Positions 1-6,953 of a stretch of DNA of 64,000 bases are shown here, in pieces (within the stretch, counting starts at the first letter, position 1; every line of letters starts with the position of its first letter). The DNA lies in the NCBI GenBank assembly GCA_964510535.1, contig CAZECG010000004.1, positions 46,634 through 110,633 on the forward strand, written 5' to 3'. The DNA is from JAJPXC01 sp964510535. GTDB lineage: Bacteria > Bacteroidota > Bacteroidia > Bacteroidales > Muribaculaceae. A program made the translations under genes and the position numbers. The notes beneath the pieces were generated by a model, which was given only the letters and a program-made list of their open reading frames with translations, made no database searches and was not told the DNA's origin.

Positions 1-539
1 AGGAAAGTGGTGCAACGCTTTTTCAATGCGTCGGTGAAGTAACGTAACACCATTGATATGTCGGTGCCTTTGCTTTCAGGTGTGAAATCGAGAAGTTCAC
101 GGATTATAAACAATATATGTTTTTTGCCTTTCTTGGGCGGAATGAATTTCTCGATTTTGTCAGAAAAGAAAATAACACCGATTTTATCATTGTTCTGTAT
201 CGCCGAAAATGCTAACGTGGCAGCGATTTCCGCTATCATCTCTCGTTTTTGGACACCCACAGCGCCGAAGTTACGGCTACCTGACACATCAATCAGCAGC
301 ATCACGGTCAGCTCGCGCTCCTCCTCATAAACTTTGACATATGGCTGATTGTGGCGCGCCGTGACATTCCAATCGATGTCGCGCACGTCGTCGCCGTATT
401 GGTATTGACGCACTTCTGAAAAGGTCATACCTCTGCCCTTGAAAGCCGAGTGGTACTCTCCGGCAAATATATTGTTAGAGAGCCCGCGAGTCTTAATCTC
501 TATTTTCCTTACCTTTTTAAGAAGCTCGTTAGCGTCCAT
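1..539 (-). CDS. DUF58 domain protein, Bat/MoxR-associated (3' end outside window)
   Basis: The reverse strand reads from an ATG at 539 to the window edge, giving 179 residues without a stop. It begins MDANELLKKVRKIEIK and continues with a GEYHSAFKGRGMTF stretch, then VRQYQYGDDVRDIDWN, the hallmark of DUF58, followed by a vWA-like LLIDVSGS metal-site motif at about residue 89. An in-frame stop lies two codons upstream, so the start is fixed. It follows the MoxR ATPase by 95 bp on the same strand. In Bacteroidetes, MoxR plus DUF58 head the Bat (aerotolerance) operon, where vWA proteins act with the ATPase at the envelope. BatA/BatB would be expected further left. The family call is firm; the exact cellular role is not established. 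Confidence 0.88.
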   Translation of the reverse strand, partial: MDANELLKKVRKIEIKTRGLSNNIFAGEYHSAFKGRGMTFSEVRQYQYGDDVRDIDWNVTARHNQPYVKVYEEERELTVMLLIDVSGSRNFGAVGVQKREMIAEIAATLAFSAIQNNDKIGVIFFSDKIEKFIPPKKGKKHILFIIRELLDFTPESKGTDISMVLRYFTDALKKRCTTF

Positions 540-634
540 TGGTCAATTGAATCATTAATAATTGCGGTTAGTGTCTTTGAATTTATTGCGGTAACTGCTG
601 CGGTGAGGTGTGTCACCACCCGCCGTTGCAATAT

Positions 635-1630
635 TTAAGGCACTTCAACCTTGTCAAGTATTTCTGAAATAATCTCGTCGGTAGTGATGTTGTTGGCTTC
701 AGCCTCGTAGGTAAGACCGATGCGGTGGCGCAATACGTCGTGACACACTGCGCGTATATCTTCAGGAATCACGTATCCGCGCTGACGCAAGAATGCGTAT
801 GAGCGGGCGGCGCGGGCAAGACTTATCGAAGCGCGTGGCGATGCTCCAAATGCGATGATACTTGTCAGGTCATTCAGATTATAGTCCGACGGGAAACGTG
901 TCGCGAACACTATGTCGACGATGTAACGCTCTATCTTTTCATCAATGTAGATTTGTTCGACGATTTTTTGTGCCTCGATGATTTCCTGTGGTTTCAACAG
1001 GGGCACAATTATCTTTTTCTCGTTAGATATGTTCTGACGTATGATAAGTTTCTCCTCATCTTTGCTTGGGTAGCCAATCACGACTTTTAGCAAGAATCGG
1101 TCTACCTGCGCTTCTGGAAGCGGATAGGTGCCTTCCTGCTCGATGGGGTTTTGGGTCGCCATTACAAGAAACGGCTCATCGAGAGCAAATGTTTTGTCAC
1201 CGATTGTGACCTGACGTTCCTGCATCGCTTCAAGCAGTGCGCTTTGCACTTTCGCCGGAGCGCGGTTGATTTCATCAGCGAGAACGAAGTTGGCGAAGAC
1301 TGGACCTTTTTTCACCTGAAACTGTTCTTTTTGCACGCTGTAGACCATGGTGCCGACGACATCGGCGGGTAATAGGTCTGGGGTGAACTGTATGCGGCTG
1401 TATTTTGCGTCAATCAGTTGTGCAAGGGTTTTTATGGCGAGTGTTTTCGCAAGACCGGGGACTCCTTCAAGCAGTACATGGCCGTTGGAAAGCAGTGCGA
1501 TTAACAATGACTCGACAAGGTGTTTCTGACCGACGATGGTCTGATCCATTCCGTGTGTGATGAGGTTGATAAAGTCGCTTTTTCCGGCGACGAGGTCATT
1601 AAGCTCTCTAATATTTATCGATTCGCTCAT
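635..1630 (-). CDS. MoxR family AAA+ ATPase
   Basis: A 331-residue AAA+ ATPase of the MoxR group. Walker A is GVPGLAKT at 56-63, Walker B LADEINR starts at about 117, and the sensor-1 region ATQNPIEQEGTYPLPEAQ is at 158-175, all typical of MoxR. Family members act as chaperone-like motors working with vWA-domain partners. The next gene on the strand is DUF58, supporting a Bat-type operon. An upstream in-frame ATG would add 25 residues (MSKCATTRG...), but the family normally begins near MSESINIREL, so the ATG at 1630 is preferred. A TAATTTTG box at 1732-1725 leaves a leader of about 90 nt. Confidence 0.93.
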   Translation of the reverse strand: MSESINIRELNDLVAGKSDFINLITHGMDQTIVGQKHLVESLLIALLSNGHVLLEGVPGLAKTLAIKTLAQLIDAKYSRIQFTPDLLPADVVGTMVYSVQKEQFQVKKGPVFANFVLADEINRAPAKVQSALLEAMQERQVTIGDKTFALDEPFLVMATQNPIEQEGTYPLPEAQVDRFLLKVVIGYPSKDEEKLIIRQNISNEKKIIVPLLKPQEIIEAQKIVEQIYIDEKIERYIVDIVFATRFPSDYNLNDLTSIIAFGASPRASISLARAARSYAFLRQRGYVIPEDIRAVCHDVLRHRIGLTYEAEANNITTDEIISEILDKVEVP

Positions 1631-1724
1631 AATAGATTTTATTATGTGTATTTGTCTTGTATAATTATCATGTCTGATGCCTCGAGTAGTGGCGCATTTG
1701 GACACTCCTTTGGCATATTCGACG

Positions 1725-1732
1725 CAAAATTA
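1725..1732 (-). promoter_or_regulatory. -7 box (TAATTTTG) for the MoxR operon
   Basis: On the minus strand this reads TAATTTTG, matching the Bacteroidetes TAnnTTTG element. No TTG/TTTG is seen 19-21 nt upstream, so only half of the promoter is supported. Confidence 0.4.
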
Positions 1733-1807
1733 ATATTCTAACAACTGAAATGTGAAATTAAGTTGTTAATTTTATATATTACACGTTTATCAAATTAAAA
1801 ATTAAAT

Positions 1808-2920
1808 TTATTTTTGATAAGGGGCATAGATTTCCTCCGCTTTGATGGCGGCTTTCTTGAGCGATTGCGGGTCATTGGGATTAATATCATATTTGTCGGC
1901 GGCAGGAATGCTTACAACGGTGCCTGGAGCTATCCGGTCGGGATGGCCAAGATGTGATGCGTTTTCCTCATAGATGTATACCCAAAATTCATACCTGCCG
2001 TAATATTTTCTTGACATTGTGGTTAGAAAACGGTTGCGCCCTATTGTGTCTGTGACTGATGATTGTCGGGTTTCGATGGGCTTTGCCGCAACGGTGGCGG
2101 ATTGCTTGGAGGCATCGGTAGTGATGCTACGGTCAAATGCGACTTGAGATTCCCTTGATTTGTCTATGTCGGTTTCGGTTGACTCTTCGTGTGCCGGCAA
2201 CAATGGTTGGTTTGGCTCTACCAACTCATTAGGAGCCGCCATCCACAGTGATGTAACCCCATCTTTGATGGCGGGGAGAAGGTATCCAACAACAACACCG
2301 GTCAACAGACCGACGGCAAACATCAGCCAAGGGTTTACCCCCCCCCTTTGTGTTGATGATTGACGGCTGACGTCGTTGCATGATGGCTCATCAACCGTGT
2401 TGGATGGTTTCGGCTTTTCAACATCTGTGGCTTCAATTTGCTCCTGAACGGTCACGGATTCTTCATCCGATTCGGGTGACAAACTTTCTTCCATATCCTG
2501 CGATAAATGGGCTTCGTCGCTCGTTTCGATAGGGGCTGTGTCGGTTGAATCCACAGCTTCGATTTTAGGTTCTGCGATAGTTTCAGTCTCGGGCTCCTGT
2601 GAGGGTTTAGGATTAGTGTCGGCTGTCGCCAGTTCCTCCTCTGTCAGGTCATCGTCGAGTTCCACCGGCTCAAAAAAGGCGAATGGGTGGTTGATCGCCT
2701 CAGCCAGGTCGCTGTCGGGCAGAAATTTTATCTCTCCCGGTTTTAGACTGTCGAGAGCGAATGTCCCGATATTCTTTATTGTCACGTTTTTCCCCTCGGC
2801 GAGTGCGTCGCCAATGCTGTTGAAGAATTCGGAGAGAAATTGTTGGGCTGTCGCTTCGCTGCTGTTGGTTACGGCAGAGAGTAGTTTGACGAGTTCGGGC
2901 AAAGTTATGGTGTTGTTCAT
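1808..2920 (-). CDS. HU-like domain / transmembrane / LysM-like protein
   Basis: A 370-residue protein in three parts. Residues 1-85 look like a divergent HU/IHF domain (LPELVKLLS, NVTIKNIGTFAL). Residues 86-190 are an acidic, low-complexity Glu/Asp/Ser/Thr linker. One hydrophobic segment follows at about 197-217 (PWLMFAVGLLTGVVVGYLL). After a second linker, residues 294-345 resemble LysM: NRFLTTMSRKYYGRYEFW, then PDRIAPGTVVSIP. There is no signal peptide, so the HU part should be cytoplasmic and the LysM part periplasmic. It overlaps the upstream HU gene by 4 nt (ATGA), so the two are translationally coupled. Architecture is read directly; a role in tying DNA to peptidoglycan is inference. 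Confidence 0.85.
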   Translation of the reverse strand: MNNTITLPELVKLLSAVTNSSEATAQQFLSEFFNSIGDALAEGKNVTIKNIGTFALDSLKPGEIKFLPDSDLAEAINHPFAFFEPVELDDDLTEEELATADTNPKPSQEPETETIAEPKIEAVDSTDTAPIETSDEAHLSQDMEESLSPESDEESVTVQEQIEATDVEKPKPSNTVDEPSCNDVSRQSSTQRGGVNPWLMFAVGLLTGVVVGYLLPAIKDGVTSLWMAAPNELVEPNQPLLPAHEESTETDIDKSRESQVAFDRSITTDASKQSATVAAKPIETRQSSVTDTIGRNRFLTTMSRKYYGRYEFWVYIYEENASHLGHPDRIAPGTVVSIPAADKYDINPNDPQSLKKAAIKAEEIYAPYQK

Positions 2921-3201
2921 CGGTCGGTTTCGTTTGTGCGTTTGCGTAGTAATGCGCTCGGTTTAAATCTAAGGGTGATGGCTGGTGGCATCATAACACG
3001 TTTGTGTGTGACAAGGTCCGACACAATTTTTTCATCTTCCTTGACCGGCTCGAATGTCCCGAAACCGGGAATTGCCACGGAGTCAAGCTCCCCGCAGCGT
3101 TCTTTGAGCACTTGTGCGAGTCCCTCAATCAGAGCGTTGATGTCGCGGCTTTCTCTGCCCATCTTTTTAGATATAGTCCCGACTATTGTCTTATTGTCCA
3201 T
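2917..3201 (-). CDS. HU family DNA-binding protein
   Basis: A 94-residue single-domain HU/IHF-like protein: MDNKTIVGTISKKMG with an amphipathic helical N-terminus, the conserved turn AIPGFGTFEPVK at about 43-54, and a basic arm and C-terminus ending RFKPSALLRKRTNETDR. Such proteins bend DNA as dimers. It is the first gene of a two-gene operon and overlaps the membrane-anchored HU-LysM gene by 4 nt, so the two could form a heterodimer; that is inference. It is transcribed divergently from rsgA with a well-formed promoter (TTTG, 19 nt, TAATTTTG) just upstream. Confidence 0.9.
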   Translation of the reverse strand: MDNKTIVGTISKKMGRESRDINALIEGLAQVLKERCGELDSVAIPGFGTFEPVKEDEKIVSDLVTHKRVMMPPAITLRFKPSALLRKRTNETDR

Positions 3202-3223
3202 GATTTATACCGAAATTTTGAAA

Positions 3224-3254
3224 CAAAATTACAAAAATAGGCTAATGGCGCAAA
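3224..3254 (-). promoter_or_regulatory. Promoter of the HU operon (-33 TTTG, 19 nt, TAATTTTG)
   Basis: Read on the minus strand, TTTG at 3254-3251 is followed after 19 nt by TAATTTTG at 3231-3224, the full Bacteroidetes sigma-ABfr arrangement. A second box, TATTTTTG at 3239-3232, has no matching -33. The start codon is at 3201. Confidence 0.6.
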
Positions 3255-3272
3255 GCGTATTGGAAAATTTGG

Positions 3273-3280
3273 TACTTTTG
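3273..3280 (+). promoter_or_regulatory. rsgA: -7 box (TACTTTTG) of rsgA, almost touching the start codon
   Basis: TACTTTTG ends 5 nt before the rsgA ATG (3286). With transcription starting about 3-6 nt after the box, the mRNA would have almost no 5' leader. No -33 element is seen; that area overlaps the divergent HU promoter. Confidence 0.45.
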
Positions 3281-3285
3281 CACTT

Positions 3286-4224
3286 ATGACTCATGGCTTA
3301 GTAATCAAGAACACAGGAAGCTGGTATCTCGTGAAAACCGACGACGGTCGCGAGGTTAATTGCAAGATTAAGGGCAATTTCAGGCTGAAGGGGATTCGCA
3401 CAACCAACCCTGTCGCGGTTGGTGACCATGTTTCGATTTCCCCTAACGACGATGGAACTGCTTTTATCGTTTGCATCGAGCCTCGGAGAAATTATATAAT
3501 ACGCAGGGCAAGCAATTTGTCAAAAGAGGCTCACATAATTGCTGCGAATCTCGACCAGGCGTTGCTCGTGGTGTCGCTCGTTCATCCAGTGACTTCCACC
3601 ACATTCATCGACCGTTTCCTCGCCACGGCTGAGGCGTACCGCGTTCCGGCGGTGCTCGTCATCAACAAAATAGACCTCATGGACGATGAAGACTCTCGTG
3701 GGTATCTTGATGCAGTGTATTATCTCTATCGGTCGATTGGATACACGGTTGTCACCATATCGGCAAAGACGGGTGAGGGATTGGATAACATCCGCGGATT
3801 GCTCGATGGGAAGGTCTCTTTGCTGTCAGGTAATTCCGGTGTCGGAAAGTCCTCATTGATTAATGTTCTTATCCCCGGACTGGAACTGCGCACGGCTGAG
3901 ATTTCCGCGATTCACGACACCGGGATGCACACCACGACTTTCTCAGAGATGTTTCCGCTTCCCGGCGGAGGATACCTCATTGACACTCCGGGAATAAAAG
4001 GTTTTGGCACGATAGATTTTGACAGGAATGAGGTGGCGCATTTTTTCCCTGAGATTTTCCGCTGTTCGGCTGGCTGCCGTTATGGAGATTGTACCCACAC
4101 TCATGAGCCGGGTTGCGCTGTGCGCGATGCCTTGGAGCGGAATCTTATAGCCCAATCTCGTTATGCGAGCTATCTTAGCATACTTGAGGATTCTGAGCCT
4201 GACAAATACCGCAAGCCGTTTTAA
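3286..4224 (+). CDS. rsgA: Ribosome small-subunit-dependent GTPase A
   Basis: A 312-residue circularly permuted GTPase that checks late 30S assembly. The N-terminal OB fold (GLVIKNTGSWYLVKTDDG) is followed by G4 NKID at 127-130, G1 GNSGVGKS at 182-189 and G3 DTPG at 233-236, the permuted order diagnostic of RsgA/YjeQ. The C-terminal zinc site is C264/C269/H271 or H273/C277. Length and start match the family. It is followed on the same strand by the DUF4494 gene, which has its own -7 box. The -7 box at 3273-3280 implies a nearly leaderless transcript. Confidence 0.97.
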   Translation: MTHGLVIKNTGSWYLVKTDDGREVNCKIKGNFRLKGIRTTNPVAVGDHVSISPNDDGTAFIVCIEPRRNYIIRRASNLSKEAHIIAANLDQALLVVSLVHPVTSTTFIDRFLATAEAYRVPAVLVINKIDLMDDEDSRGYLDAVYYLYRSIGYTVVTISAKTGEGLDNIRGLLDGKVSLLSGNSGVGKSSLINVLIPGLELRTAEISAIHDTGMHTTTFSEMFPLPGGGYLIDTPGIKGFGTIDFDRNEVAHFFPEIFRCSAGCRYGDCTHTHEPGCAVRDALERNLIAQSRYASYLSILEDSEPDKYRKPF

Positions 4225-4253
4225 ATTTATTTCTGGCTGTCGGAATTTAATGC

Positions 4254-4261
4254 TAATTTTG
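4254..4261 (+). promoter_or_regulatory. -7 box (TAATTTTG) upstream of the DUF4494 gene
   Basis: TAATTTTG matches TAnnTTTG and lies 93 nt before the ATG at 4355. No -33 TTG is seen at the expected spacing. Confidence 0.4.
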
Positions 4262-4354
4262 TAGAGCATAATGAGTGCGCGCGTTTGGTGCGTCAAGTGA
4301 ATGAACTTTTTCAATAAAATATATATTAATCGAAATTATAAAATCTTATACGTT

Positions 4355-4822
4355 ATGGCAAGTTGGTTTGAATGCAAAGCTAAATATGAGAAAATGATGG
4401 AAAACGGTGCGGTAAAAAAGGTATCAGAACCGTATTTGGTTGATGCCTTGTCGTTTACCGAGGCTGAAGCCCGCATTATAGAGGAACTCTCACCGTTCAT
4501 CTCTGGCGAGTTTACCATCGACAGCGTGAAACGTACACGCATAAAAGAGATATTTTGGGATGACTCGGCTGATAAATGGTATCAGGTGAAGGTTGCGTTC
4601 ATAACTATTGATGAAAAGACAGCTGCAGAGAAAAAATCGGTTCATATAGCCCTTGTGGCGGCCAATGATTTCCGTGGTGCGCTCGACTCGTTTATGGAAG
4701 GAATGAAGGGCACATTGGCTGATTTTGAAATTATTGCCATAACCGAGACTCCTATTATGGATGTCTACAAAGTGAAGCTCGGAGATACCCCTAAATCGGC
4801 TGAAACCGCTAAACCTGAATAA
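4355..4822 (+). CDS. DUF4494 domain-containing protein
   Basis: A 155-residue cytosolic protein starting MASWFECKAKYEKMMENG. I recognise this as DUF4494, a Bacteroidetes family without known function. It is mixed alpha/beta, with no signal peptide or membrane segment and a disordered C-terminal tail (GDTPKSAETAKPE). An in-frame ATG 54 nt upstream would add an AT-rich non-conserved extension, so MASWF is taken as the start. The yggS-type gene begins 12 nt after its stop, so the two are probably co-transcribed. No reaction can be proposed. Confidence 0.88.
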   Translation: MASWFECKAKYEKMMENGAVKKVSEPYLVDALSFTEAEARIIEELSPFISGEFTIDSVKRTRIKEIFWDDSADKWYQVKVAFITIDEKTAAEKKSVHIALVAANDFRGALDSFMEGMKGTLADFEIIAITETPIMDVYKVKLGDTPKSAETAKPE

Positions 4823-4834
4823 TATGTATCGACT

Positions 4835-5506
4835 ATGGGGCATATAGCCGAAAAAATACAGTACTACCGCTCTGCACTTCCCGAGGGGGTGGAGCTGGTG
4901 GCTGTTAGCAAGTTCCACCCGGTCGAGTCGCTGCTGGAGGCTTATGATGCCGGTCAGCGCGTCTTCGGTGAAAGTCGTGTGCAGGAGCTTGTGGCGAAGA
5001 TTCCACAATTGCCTGAAGATATCGATTGGCATTTTATAGGGCATCTTCAGACCAATAAAGTGCGTCAGCTCATAGGCCGCGTCGCTCTCATCGAGAGCGT
5101 CGACTCCGAACGCTTGTTGAGGACAATTGACGACCTTTCAGTAAAGGCCGGAGTCGTCACCCATGTGCTTATGCAGCTCCATGTCGCAGCGGAGGAAACC
5201 AAATTCGGATTCGCTCCCGCCGAGTTGCTTGACTTTTTTCGTTCGCGGCGTTTTGAGTCGCTCAGAGCAACTCAAATCTGCGGCGTGATGGGTATGGCCT
5301 CCAACACTGATGATACCGAAAGAATCAGAGCTGATTTCAAACTCATCTTTGATACATTTAGCTCTATCCGTGAAGACGACACTATCGGGCTTTGCGGTTT
5401 TGATGTCGTGTCAATGGGAATGAGCGGGGATTACCCGATAGCAATCGAATGTGGTAGTACCCACGTCAGAATCGGAACCGACATTTTCGGCATCCGAGAA
5501 TATTGA
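4835..5506 (+). CDS. YggS/PROSC family PLP-binding protein
   Basis: A 223-residue alanine-racemase-like TIM barrel that binds pyridoxal 5'-phosphate and is known in other bacteria to keep PLP and amino/keto-acid balance. The PLP lysine is K26 in LVAVSKFHP. Family motifs visible are FGESRVQEL, WHFIGHLQTNK, the conserved GxMGMA stretch (GVMGMAS) and SMGMSGDYPIAIECGSTHVRIG near the end. It lacks the second domain of true alanine racemases, as the family does. It lies 12 nt behind the DUF4494 gene. Confidence 0.94.
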   Translation: MGHIAEKIQYYRSALPEGVELVAVSKFHPVESLLEAYDAGQRVFGESRVQELVAKIPQLPEDIDWHFIGHLQTNKVRQLIGRVALIESVDSERLLRTIDDLSVKAGVVTHVLMQLHVAAEETKFGFAPAELLDFFRSRRFESLRATQICGVMGMASNTDDTERIRADFKLIFDTFSSIREDDTIGLCGFDVVSMGMSGDYPIAIECGSTHVRIGTDIFGIREY

Positions 5507-5513
5507 CACTAAG

Positions 5514-5521
5514 TAAATTTG
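5514..5521 (+). promoter_or_regulatory. -7 box (TAAATTTG) upstream of the MFS carrier
   Basis: TAAATTTG ends 22 nt before the ATG at 5544, giving a short leader. No -33 element is visible at the usual spacing. Confidence 0.42.
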
Positions 5522-5543
5522 TGAAATAAATAACTTTAAATCA

Positions 5544-6899
5544 ATGAAAACTACTGTTACACACAAAGGAAATATGATTGCCATTATCGCTATGTTTTTC
5601 CTTTTCGCAATGATTTCGTTTGTCACTAATCTGGCTGCACCCTTTGGCGCTATATGGAGGGGTTCTTATCATTGGTCAGGTATGCTTGGCAATATGATGA
5701 ACTTCCTTGCCTACCTGTTTATGGGCATTCCCGCTGGTAACCTGCTCGTGCGCTTCGGTTACAAAAAAACGGCTTTGCTCGCTATGGTGGTGGGGCTTGT
5801 CGGTCTTATTTTGCAATACATGTCGAGCCTTGTCGGAGCTGATGTCGAGGCGTTGACCTATGCCGGAAAGCCTATTATGCTCAACTTCGTTATATATCTG
5901 TTAGGCGCTTTTGTCTGCGGATTCTGTGTTTGTATGCTCAACACCGTGGTTAACCCGATGCTTAACCTTCTTGGCGGTGGTGGTAACCGCGGAAACCAGC
6001 TTATCCAAATGGGCGGTTCACTCAACTCGCTCACTGGCACGTTCACCCCGCTTTTCGTCGGTATGCTTGTCGGCTCGGTCACCGCTTCAACCTCTATGGC
6101 TGATGTCGCTCCATTGCTTTGGATTGCGATGGGTGTGTTTGTCGTGGCGTTTGTCATCATCTCGCTTGTTAACATTCCCGAGCCTCACATCCGCCGTTCA
6201 GGAGCGGTGGCTAAAATGCGCAATGCTCACAGTCCTTGGAGCTTTCGCCACACGGTGCTCGGAGTTATCGGAATCTTTTTTTACGTAGGTCTTGAAGTCG
6301 GTATCCCTGGAGTGCTGATCTTCTTTTTGAGCGATTCAGCCGCTTCGGGCATTACTCAAAATGCGCTGGCCGTAGCCACCAGCGTTGCCGCTGTTTACTG
6401 GTTGTTGATGCTCGTTGGCCGTTTGGCTTCAAGCTTTGTCTCGAAATGGGTGTCGAGCCGCACTCAGCTCATCACGGTCACATCTGTTGCTATATTGCTT
6501 ATATTGCTTGCCATTTATATTCCCGCTGGCGTGACTACGTCGATGCCGGGATATAGCGTCGGTCATGGATTCTCAATGGCACAGGTGCCTATGAGTGCAC
6601 TGTTGCTCGTCCTCTGTGGTCTCTGCACGTCAGTGATGTGGGGTGGCATCTTCAACCTCGCGGTTGAAGGTCTCGGCAAGTACACGGCTCAAGCCTCGGG
6701 TATCTTTATGATGATGGTTGTTGGTGGCGGTGTGATGCCTTTCATCCAAGAGTGGCTCGCCGGTAAAATCGGATATATGCCAAGCTATTGGATTGTTGTT
6801 GCCATGCTGTTCTACCTCCTTTATTATGGATTGATTGGTAGCCGCAATGTCAACAAAGATATTCCTGTTGATGAAGCCCCCGATCCTCGAGACCTCTGA
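5544..6899 (+). CDS. MFS transporter, FucP-like sugar/organic substrate family
   Basis: A 451-residue inner-membrane carrier with about 12 hydrophobic segments. The first are at about 13-35 and 45-70, with the MFS loop 2-3 region as GNLLVRFGYKKTALLA. The pattern MIAIIAMFFLFAMISFVTNLAAPF resembles the FGHS/fucose-permease branch, which usually moves sugars with protons. The C-terminal half carries GRLASSFVSKWVSSR, a second MFS repeat signature. It lies 54 bp before a large secreted phosphodiester glycosidase on the same strand. The pair may release and import a sugar, but the substrate cannot be read from sequence. Confidence 0.85.
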   Translation: MKTTVTHKGNMIAIIAMFFLFAMISFVTNLAAPFGAIWRGSYHWSGMLGNMMNFLAYLFMGIPAGNLLVRFGYKKTALLAMVVGLVGLILQYMSSLVGADVEALTYAGKPIMLNFVIYLLGAFVCGFCVCMLNTVVNPMLNLLGGGGNRGNQLIQMGGSLNSLTGTFTPLFVGMLVGSVTASTSMADVAPLLWIAMGVFVVAFVIISLVNIPEPHIRRSGAVAKMRNAHSPWSFRHTVLGVIGIFFYVGLEVGIPGVLIFFLSDSAASGITQNALAVATSVAAVYWLLMLVGRLASSFVSKWVSSRTQLITVTSVAILLILLAIYIPAGVTTSMPGYSVGHGFSMAQVPMSALLLVLCGLCTSVMWGGIFNLAVEGLGKYTAQASGIFMMMVVGGGVMPFIQEWLAGKIGYMPSYWIVVAMLFYLLYYGLIGSRNVNKDIPVDEAPDPRDL

Positions 6900-6953
6900 T
6901 AAATAAAGAGAGATTATTGATAACCAACTAATACCTAACCTTATTACGATAAC

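Noticed and set aside
540..634. GGTGA/TCACC hairpin between the MoxR and DUF58 genes
   Set aside because: Only five base pairs and no U-tract; not enough for a terminator, and the operon normally continues.
4490..5044. 184-codon antisense frame over DUF4494 and the YggS-type gene
   Set aside because: It crosses two well-supported genes in antisense and shows no family motif.
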